The notes beneath the pieces were generated by a model. It did not search any database, was not told the origin of the DNA, and saw nothing but the letters and a program-made list of their open reading frames with translations. From Thamnaconus septentrionalis (taxonomy: Eukaryota; Chordata; Actinopteri; Tetraodontiformes; Monacanthidae), in NCBI GenBank assembly GCA_009823395.1, contig CM020501.1, positions 28,880,361 through 28,944,360 on the forward strand: a DNA stretch of 64,000 nucleotides. Reading direction: 5' to 3'. This document shows, one piece after another, positions 55,340 through 64,000 of this stretch (its first letter is position 1; every line of letters begins with the position of its first letter). The position numbers and the translations under genes were made by a program.

Positions 55340-58300
55340 TGGGACGAGGGGGCCAAGGGAGGTTCTGACCCATCTAGAGTCACCAGCACCACAAGCGCGT
55401 TGCACGGTGCTTATGTTGTTGTTGTTGTTGATTGAAAAGTCTCACAGAGTGGCCTTCAAGTTAAAAAAGAAAGAAAAAAGGAACAATTTGAAAGGGGTCA
55501 TCATAGGGACGTCACTAGAACTTAAAAAACACTTAAATGTTAAAAATGGCCTCGAAATAGCTGTGTGCTTGCATTGTCTTTTTTTGCTTCCTGCGACTGT
55601 ACTTGAACTACACACCAACCAGTGATGAATAATTTCATAAATCATCTACTGCTACAACCCAGAAGCCATATTTGGCTGGGTATTTTGGGGTCTAAAAACC
55701 CCGCCCACCCTACACTGCTGGGCTCATGGCCCCCAAACTTTTTAATGATGCCCAAGATCGTATGAGAACAACACGTTGGCATGATCAAATGTACAAACGA
55801 CAGGAAATGTGACAGCAGCTTTTTCCCCCCTTGTTCTGTTGTTAAACAATTATAAGTTGTATATGTCTTGTCATGACAGTGCAACAAAGCTGATGAACAA
55901 TTGTTTGTTTTTCCTATTCCGAATGAGTTTTAATGAGTCATGTAAAGATCCGCAATTGAAAGCAAGTTTTATGGACGGAAAAATAAGTTTTAAAGAACGT
56001 ATTGACTTTGCAAGCGCTCAGTCATGCGCATCCGAATTGTAATGGAACACCACCCCCTTGTGGACATTTCCGGTTACTGCCGACCTCAATCTGATAGATG
56101 TGTGTGTGTTTGTGTGTGTTGAATAACAGCAAGGCATGGAGTTAATTTGTGGCATGGTGATATATATATATATATGTATACACATATATGTTCAATCATT
56201 AAATAAGCTATGTGAAAATTGGAGGGAGGCTGAATGTTAGCTGACATGAAAAGGTTTTTTTCTTTTCTTTTTTGCACAGGATGTCTGCTTAAAAGCGAAC
56301 ACACTCACATGGATTTTTTTTTAAAGTAATGTGCCAGATATGTCAAAACAAAGTGAAAATCCAAAGATTGCAAAAATTCACATTAACGAGTGAGTCTGTG
56401 ACACGAACAAAAAAAAGAGACAAGCTTTTAGTGAATAAGACGACCCAAGCAACTCTCCTACACATCAGTAATAATGTCTGAACATTTCTAGACCTTTTAT
56501 TTCGACCAAAGGGGCAAAAATGCATTGAGTGATAAAAAAGTGAGTATAATGAACACAAAGTATGAGCTGAAAAGTGAAGTCCCTTAGCAATCACTGCACA
56601 TTTTTCTCAGTCTGGGCAATTTTTGGAGGATTTGCTGCAGAAGATAGTGCTCCACTTATCCTTCAATGGTGCATACAAATACATGACAAAAGTAGAACAA
56701 AAACCACATCAGTCAAGGATTTTAGTAACCCCCCTAATGAACTGATAAAAATTGCTTCAAAGGCTGTACGTGCTGGTCTTGATGGGCCAGTATCCCATTG
56801 TACGTAAACAAGCAGAATCATCATCTTTATAATGTTCATGGTGGATTCCAAAGCATTCAAATCATTCACTTTCAACTGCCTTTATTTGCCTGGAGGTCAA
56901 AGAGCCCTGAGTTGTAAAAAGATTGCAACAAAGAAAAATAAACAATCAACACAAGGTACCAATGCATGCTTCAAGTTGTGCAGGAATTTGACAAAGAGGG
57001 AGCTTCAAACAGGAAATGCGGCCATGAATATAACATTTTTTTTTTCTGGATGCTTAAACTACTGATACACAAACAAAACTACTCAAGTTTACATAGAAGC
57101 CCTTTCAAAGTTCACATGACTTAAAATCGTGAGTATTAAATAAGATATAGGCAGATTTGAGCTTAACATAAATAATAGCAGCAGCAGCAGTCGCGGCTTT
57201 GGCTCTGCCACGTAGAGGACGTAGAGAGGAAACCATGTGATCGTGTCCCCCACAGCTGAAGAATTGCAGGTCAGATGGACGATGCACCCAACCTCCAGCA
57301 TTTGCGCATCCATCTTGAAGACGTATAGCCTCTTAATTGAATTTTAGCCTTTTAACGTCCAACCAGTGCCATTGGAGGCCTGACCTTGGGACACCCTGCC
57401 ATCACTCCCCATCGTCCGTTGCTCTACCATGGAAACAGCAAAGTCTCGAATGGGTGCATCAAACGTCAGCTGCGGCAATTTGAAAAGTGTTTTTTCCCTC
57501 AGTTCTTTTTCCTCCTTCGCCACGAGCGACGGCCTGCAACGTCTCCGCTCGGAATTGTCCAACGTTTGCTTTCTCTCCTGCTGAGCCCGGGCGAAAGAAA
57601 AAAAATGTAGAAAATTGAAATGAAAGCTGAACCCCCTGCCGCTAAAAGAGATCAACCATGTCTGGACTGCAAAGCAGATGCGGCCGACTATTTGAAATGG
57701 CTTTGTAAAGAATGTTTGGGGCCTCAGAGTTCAACTGCCTCTCTTTCTTCAGGCCATGACGAGGCCCCAAGGCGGCGTACTGCCCCCAAGAGCATCCAGC
57801 TGGGATTATAATGTGCCCACATCTTTTTTTCAAGTGCAGACGCGACAAAAACAAATTACACGGCGGCGACGTGTCTCTGCAAAACGGCGATGCAAGAAGC
57901 GTCGAAATCCTGGTGATTTAGGAAGGAAGGTCTGGAGAAAAATGACAAAAATTGAACCAGTATTCTAAAGTTTTGTTACCTTTTACCAACTTAACGCGTC
58001 CTCAAACAGACAAGCAAAATGCACCGCTGCCGCTGCTTTTCATTTGCTCCCGTCAAGACTTTTCCTTTCCTGAGCTCACTGGACGAACCATCGAGGCAAG
58101 ATCGGTGATCGCTCCTTTTTTCTCTACAGAAAAGGAGAAGGGTCAAACTCTCAAATGAAGACGAGTTTGTTCTCAGTGCGGAACGCCAAGAAATATTGGT
58201 GATTCAGCGAGGAGGAAGCCGACCCGGGGTGGGCGGGAAGGCCGCCGTCCATGAGCACGTCCATGTTCTGCAGACATTTTCGTTCACTGATTTATTTATT

Positions 58301-58490
58301 TTTTATTAGAGGCAATCGGCTTTAAGCATCAAAACAAAAACACGCAGGGCTACGCATTGGATTTTGTGCTGAGCCAACAAAAAAAAAGGAAGAAGCGTAT
58401 AATGTGAGACCACTCGCTTCCATCCCGTTTCAATTTGGATTTTGTGCATACTTTTTTTCTCTCTCTCTCAGTCTTTATCTTCCCCTACAG
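55331..58490. other. Intergenic, no gene seen
   Basis: No supported exon. Mostly unique-looking AT-rich sequence with scattered short tracts. Open frames are short and not recognised; the one at 57620-57811 has four Cys residues, but no splice or start support. Confidence 0.35.
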
Positions 58491-58586
58491 ATAAAATGGT
58501 GAAAAGGGTTCATGGTGGTCCACTGAGTCATTTCTCCATCCTAGTGCTTTCTCTACGCTTCTTGTCCAGCTGGTGTCACTGTTGCG
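58491..58586 (+). CDS. Possible first coding exon with signal peptide (unknown gene)
   Basis: A C/T-rich tract ending CCCCTACAG (58490) is followed by ATAAA, then ATG at 58496. The frame encodes 30 residues, MVKRVHGGPLSHFSILVLSL then RFLSSWCHCC, before a strong GTACGT donor at 58587. The exon leaves phase 1, the usual phase after signal-peptide exons. A short basic start and a hydrophobic FSILVLSL core look like a secretion signal, with Cys residues afterwards. I recognise no family and found no downstream partner exon in the window, so the gene may run past the right edge. It could also be a chance ORF. Confidence 0.3.
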
Positions 58587-58814
58587 GTACGTTTAACGGC
58601 AGTCGCTGCTGGAGGGGGGAGGGGTGTCGGGGGGAAGGGGCCGGCGACGTGCTCGCAAACCTTCAGCGACAGCCTGTCGCTCCAACACCCATAAAAAAGC
58701 TCCCTGACATGTCGCCGGTCTGAATCCCGGTGACCTTCGTGTTGGTGAGATGAAGACGTGAAGATGTGACAGAGTGTTTGGCTTTTGGAAAAACTGCAAA
58801 CAAACATTCTGCAG

Positions 58815-58923
58815 AAGAAGAAGAAGAAGAAGGAGGAGGAGGAGGAGGAGGAGGAGGAGAAGAAGAAGAAGAAGAAGAAGAAGAAGAAGAAGAAGAAGAA
58901 GAAGAAGAAGAAGAAGAAGAAGA
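58815..58923. repeat. (AAG)n/(GGA)n purine repeat
   Basis: About 109 bp of pure purine on the + strand: GAA blocks, then GGA blocks, then GAA blocks. The apparent proteins from both strands (poly-Lys/Arg/Glu and poly-Leu) are repeat translations, not genes. Confidence 0.97.
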
Positions 58924-61900
58924 ACCATAACTCTGCTCTTCGCTCTAAAAAAACACAACATTCCGGTGCAGCTGCCGCCGTGTCCCTGAGCCATGCTGAT
59001 ATTTAAATGATTGAGCATGCGAGCCGAAGAACGCAGCGGAACCTCATTGTCATGGCAACGACTATCAAAAAAAGAAAAGAAAAAATGAGGAAAAAACGTA
59101 GTTATTTATTTTCCCTTTTGGCAGCGCGAGCGTGTTTTCCCTGCTCCGCGGGGAGTCGGGTAAACTGTGAATATAATGATGCGGCGGTGCATGTGAGAAA
59201 CGACGGGTGTGTGTGTGTGTGTGGGGGGGGTGTTACTCCGTGCGCGCCGCGGGGAGGGGGGGGCGAAACTCCACCTGGGTCGGGGGTGAGGCAGAGTTTG
59301 TGAAACACGTTCCAATGATCACGTGCACTCAGACGGTGTGATTCTCAATGCTGTGATACAGGACTGCGTTGAAGCACCACTCGGACCATTTAGGCATTTA
59401 ATTACAAAGGCTAATTAAATTAAAATGGCTATTTTTTGGAGTTTTGCTTGTTCTTTAAGTTGGCTTAGTCAGTATTCTTTGTTTCAGTTTCCTTTGTTTG
59501 TTCATTCACTTGCTAGTTTGGGCTTCGCTCATTTTTTTGTTCATTTCGTCGCAGCTTCGTCTGTTAACGCGCTCGTCTTCGTCTGTTGGTTCTAGTTTCG
59601 TCCATTCGTTCCTTTGTTAATTTGTTTGTTCCAGATTTCCAGTGGTGAGACTTATTAACAGTGACGTGTCCAATCTAGGAGTTTTCCTCAAGCCTGCCCG
59701 CCGGGTCACTTTCATCTTGGCCGTGACTCCTCCGCCAGGATGAGTCAATTTGGTAAAAAGCACTTTCCCGCTGCATAGGAAGTGAAGGCCTAATGTTCCT
59801 GGAGAACTACTTGGAAGAGGTGTCTCGCGCACACACACGCGCACACACACACACGTGCATCGAGGGGTGCGCAGCGTCTTCCGCTGTATCATTACGCCGC
59901 AGTCCCCGCGCACCTTTCATCTATCCCTCCCCCCCTCCCCTCCTCCACCCCAGAGTCACCGGGAGCAAAATTTGATTTCCGCCTCATAACTCTCCCCGTA
60001 ATGTGATACTGCCGCCGCTAAATTGCCAAGATAACCTTTATCAGAGTAGAGGTGAAAGTCCCGAGTCGCTGAGTGGTTACTCCTCCGCCAGCCCCGGGAA
60101 GAAACAAGGAGGAAGCGTAGTACACCGCCCTAGTACACCCCCCTCTGAAGGAAACTCAGGCAAAGTGCTTGAATAATCCCACTTGCGGTTGTGCGCCTGC
60201 TGCTCAAGTTTTTTCTTCTTCTTCTTCTTTTTTTTTTTTTTTGAAATTTGACTGTGCGTGTATTTTCTTTTTGTTGACGCAACCTCTCAGGCGGTCACAA
60301 AGACGGCGCCCACTCAGGTTCCCCTTCGCTGGCCCTTCCTTCGAAACGAAAAATAAAACTCCCGCCCAGCGTGAGGCCTCAGACGGAAGGTGACACAGTG
60401 AAAAGCTTGCGAGCTCGAGAGTTGATTTTTGAGAGAGAGGGAGAGAAAAATACTGGCCTTTGAGAGCGTACGCCCCATTGACGTGCAGAGGCCGCATTAT
60501 GTTGGAAGGGAAAAAAAAACAACATTTCAAATGCCTTCAAAGAGGCTTTTTCTTTTCACGTTTTCTTTTAGCCGCCGCCGCTGCTTCTCTTCATCTTTAA
60601 AAAAGCCTATTTTTTGGGGGAAAAACCTCACAAGTACAGAATCCACACCAGATACACTCCACTCTAAATACAAAAAATAGACAACAACAAAAAAACAGGA
60701 GATTAGATGCGGCAGTGGGATTTCCTAACGCTCCCATTTCAAATGTTTGCCGGAAACTAATCTTGCGGATGAACATGTGAAGAGGCTCCAATTTAAATAT
60801 TCTGCCACGCGTTTTTAAGGTTTTTTACGCAAGCGCAGTGAGGTGGGGGCCTTAAGTGCGACCAGGGAAGTAAATGAAGAAGAAGAAGAAGAAGATGAAG
60901 AAGATGAAGAAGAAGAAGTAGTAGAAGAAGAAAGCAGCTGGAAGAACAGAACTCACGGCATAAAAATGAAAAACACTCTTGCACTTTTCCCTGCGGGAGT
61001 TTCTCCATCACACGGCACAGCGGGTAAAAGCTGTTTACCTGCGGGAGGAGAGCAAAAGCAGCGGTGCGGTGAAATAAAAACAAAAAATGGAGAAAAACAA
61101 CAACAACAACAGCAACAACAAAAAAAACATGTTCATTTTGTGCAGCTACTCGCAAAAAAAGCGAAGGCCTCCTTTGTAACCCTGGGAAAGACAGCTGGCT
61201 CTCGAAATGTGTGTCTCTGACTCCCGCCGATGGACAAACGGGAAGCCTGGGCGGCTCGGCTGACCTTGAGTCATGTGACCAACCCTCATCGACGGCCTTC
61301 GGTGGAACTGGTAAGCCAAGGTTTTTTTTTCTCCCCCCCTAATCCTCTCCGCGGGGGTTAGTTCACGTTAATTACAGCGAGCCGGCGATTCCTAAAGCCC
61401 AGCCAATGCAAGCTGTGATTGGCCGGGATAGTTTTAAGTCCCGAGTAAAGAAAGTATTTAAAAGAACTCAGGTTAGTGCGCCCTCCTCCCCTCACCCCCT
61501 CACCCCTCCCCACCCTTGCCCAACGGAGCTCTTTTCAGGAACTCTTTCCTGTTTAACCCCGGTGGCCTCGGCTGGATTAACATGTTTAAAAGTGCAAATT
61601 AAAATGGAATAAAGATGGTGTCAGGCCAGAGCTTGCTGTCACTTTGGGACACTTTCCTTTTTTTTTTAAGGGCCGTCGCGGCCCGGCACCTCATTAACGC
61701 TGCTCGTAATGTAAATGGGGGTTGAAACAAGGGCCGGACGACAGTCAGATTGAGAGTTTCCCTGCTTCCAGAACTGAACTTGCCAGGTAACTGCTGGGAT
61801 TTTTTTTTTAAATTTGTTTTTCAGTTGCTTCAAGCTGCTCTCCCACCCACCCAGCGGGCTAATTGCAAAACAGGAATAAAGAGACTCGCGAGCGAAGTTT

Positions 61901-63755
61901 TGGCATTTCCGAATTGATCTCAGCACCTGAGACAATAAGATCACCCGCGTCCCGCTTTTGGCCCCGCAGGAAGTTAATGGGGCAGCTCGCTGGTTAAACA
62001 GATTTTTTTATCCTTCTTTTGTGTTTTTTTTTTTCAAAGCGTAAAAACGTGTTTCATCATGCATTGAGGGGGCGCAGGAAGGATATAGCAGTGACGGATG
62101 ATGGCGGAGGGAGTATCGGGCGACTCGGTCGCCAACGCATCTGCTGGTTGGCAGGACGAGGCCCATTGCTCTCTCTCTCAGTCTCGATGCCAAATGGACC
62201 ACAGCGACTTCTCCAATTAATTCAGAGTGGCTCACGCGAGGAATTAAGAAGCAAAAAATGCTCTGCTTAATAGGCCTCGGTGTGAAAAAAAGAAAGGTGG
62301 GTGTGGACGCTGCAAAAGTTGACAAGTGATCCCGGGTGTATTTTGTAGGTGAATCCGGAGGGCTTTGTCTTTGTTATAATAAAAGTCCTGATAGCACTTT
62401 GGGATGCATTAAGTTGTGGCCAAAGATGTGTTGAAAACGGAAGAACTGGAGTCAAAGCTGGGAACACTCAAGGAAAAAGTGCCTCGATTTTCCAAATGAA
62501 AGCAGTTGTAAGATGAAGGTCGTCAGAGGGCATTGTTGCGATCTTCACGTTCCAGGTGTGAATCAAGCCGAGGACACTTGCCGCAAATTTATCCCAGTTC
62601 TTTTTAAAAATAATAATAATGATAGTAATAATGATGAAAAATAAAATAATAAAAAATAAAATGAATAAAAATCCCTCAATGTGTCAGCCAGCGAACAACC
62701 AGGTTCCTTCCCCCATCAGTACGTCGGTCTCCCTTCTCATGATCTGGTCTTTTAACTCTCTTTTTTTCGACAGTGGGCCTTTCTAGCAGCAAAACAAAAA
62801 AATAAATAAATAAATAAATGAAAGGGAAAGGAAGGAAAAAAAACAAAAAACAGGCCTAATGTTTTCGGAAAGCAACGATGCGACAGCCGAGGCCGATGTG
62901 CAATGAGCCAATAGCAGCGCTGCTCTCGCAGCAGACGGGGCAATCTGCTGTCGGGCCCAACGTGAGCCGACTTGTGAGCAGGCACTGCCGCCGCCGCTCA
63001 AATGGTGTTTAATGGGCAAAGCTTGGCTGCGGCGCCCAGAGTCCTTTCTCGACATGGACACAAGCCCCCACCCGGGGTTGCGGATTAATATTGCAGCAGC
63101 GGCTCTGACTGGATCGGGTCACAGAGGAATTCTTGGCAGCATGTGGGTATATACGTACCATGCTGTAATGGTCTCTTCTCTATAGCGGCTTCTGTGTTTG
63201 GCTCCCAGTTGGTACATTTACATGAAAATGTATTATGCATCTCCGAGGCTTTTAAAATACATGTTAATTCCACTCGGCGCCCTTGACACGGCACTACTAA
63301 AGATTGGATGTGGTTCTTGGGTCAAGCCTGCTGGGTAATGGTCGAGAACGTCAACGCACTCTGTCTTCCTGTCTAATCGAACGATCGCAAAGTTATTTGA
63401 GAAGGTGTGAAGGCACAGCTAGTTGCTGGAGAAGGTGCACTCTGGCAAACTCTAGATACGCAGGAAGTGGTACACCTTGCAGAATGCACGCGAAACAAAC
63501 ATAGCTACAGAAAGTTGGCTGTCACTGAACAATAAATGGGAGAGATTTGCATTGTCTTCTCCTTCAGTAATTCTTGATGTGGCGCCAACGCAGGTCAAGA
63601 GGGGAATTCGTAAAGGGTGCGCCTGTGGTAGTTTTAAATGAATTATATATATATATGGTGTAAGCAGAGAGGACACTGAACAACGCCAGAAAGTCTGTCA
63701 ATTGATGGACATTGGCGGCTGGCAAGTGACCACTGGATAAGAATACATTAGAGCA

Positions 63756-63870
63756 GGCCAGAGGTTGCAAGGCCAGAGGTTGCAAGGCCAGCTATTGATC
63801 TGTAAAGAACAACTCCTGATAGGGATATCAGCTATTGATCTGTTTTAAAAACAACACCTTATTGGGATAT
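63756..63870. repeat. Local tandem duplications at the right edge
   Basis: The unit GGCCAGAGGTTGCAA is repeated twice at 63756-63785. It is followed by two diverged copies of a ~40-bp unit starting CAGCTATTGATCTGT (about 63789 and 63829), each ending in a GGGATAT-type motif. These look like recent short tandem duplications. Confidence 0.75.
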
Positions 63871-64000
63871 CCACAAGACAGGAGACACTATTGCTGCCAT
63901 GCCTGGACTCTTTAAAACTGCGTGGATTCCGTCACATCGTTGGTTCATCAGCGCAGCACCATAGGATGCTGTTGTCTTGTTTTTGGTAATTCTGGATGAG

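Larger units (their letters stand above)
58587..64000. other. Right-hand flank, no further gene seen
   Basis: No supported gene. It includes a purine-only AGA/GGA repeat (58815-58923), G-rich DNA near 59220-59265, CA tracts, and repeat-poor stretches at about 59290-59480 and 61240-62470 with TAATTA or CCAAT-type motifs that may be regulatory. The far right end (63756-63870) holds small local duplications. Confidence 0.4.

Noticed and set aside
57620..57811. Cys-containing 63-residue ORF
   Set aside because: Cys spacing (CLDC...CKEC) hints at a zinc ribbon, but there is no start context, splice site or downstream continuation.
58774..59018. Long poly-Lys/Arg/Glu and poly-Leu proteins on both strands
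   Set aside because: They are translations of the AAG/GGA purine repeat at 58815-58923, not genes.

Overview
The window reads as nuclear DNA of a bony fish (teleost). Vertebrate-type genes are split by introns, several of them short (most are under 500 bp in the ndfip2 body). There are many long CA/GT, TA and GA microsatellites, small non-autonomous DNA transposons with clear terminal inverted repeats, and a broken endogenous retrovirus-like piece. No bacterial, phage or CRISPR content was seen. Most short open frames here are chance frames, many of them through simple repeats.

Layout. (1) Positions 1-9.2 kb, + strand: the 3' end of a GABA-A receptor beta-subunit gene. It has the exon carrying TM3, a possible 69-nt cassette exon in the intracellular loop, the last coding exon with TM4, and a 3'UTR of about 3.5 kb. 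The 5' exons lie outside the window. (2) 9.2-23.2 kb: intergenic, with a hAT-type MITE, a retroviral/LTR fragment on the - strand and possible regulatory sequence. (3) 23.26-27.85 kb, + strand: a complete seven-exon ndfip2 gene, a three-TM adaptor for NEDD4-family ubiquitin ligases, then a 3'UTR that may run to about 30.3 kb. (4) 30.3-50.3 kb: gene-poor and repeat-rich, with a second hAT-type MITE (perfect 8-bp target duplication), a roughly 0.5-kb MITE flanked by TA, and a dispersed repeat. (5) 50.3-52.23 kb, - strand: the coding exon of a Sprouty gene, best match spry2. As given it carries two compensating single-base frameshifts in the Cys-rich domain. Its non-coding first exon and promoter are probably near 54.6-55.3 kb. 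(6) 55.3-64 kb: mostly non-coding, with one possible signal-peptide exon (+ strand, 58.5 kb) that may begin a gene running out of the window.

How the genes relate. The ndfip2-Sprouty neighbourhood matches NDFIP2-SPRY2 on human 13q31 and parallels NDFIP1-SPRY4 on 5q31. A GABA-A beta gene about 18 kb upstream of ndfip2 is not part of the human chromosome 13 arrangement. It suggests either a teleost-specific junction or an older paralogous block. Ndfip2 (ubiquitin-ligase adaptor) and Sprouty (receptor tyrosine kinase feedback inhibitor) both act in ubiquitin/RTK signalling control, but nothing in the sequence shows that they are co-regulated.

I found no convincing undescribed system. The most checkable unusual points are the candidate cassette exon in the GABA-A beta gene, the frameshift pair in the Sprouty gene, the orphan signal-peptide exon, and the transposons with intact target duplications.
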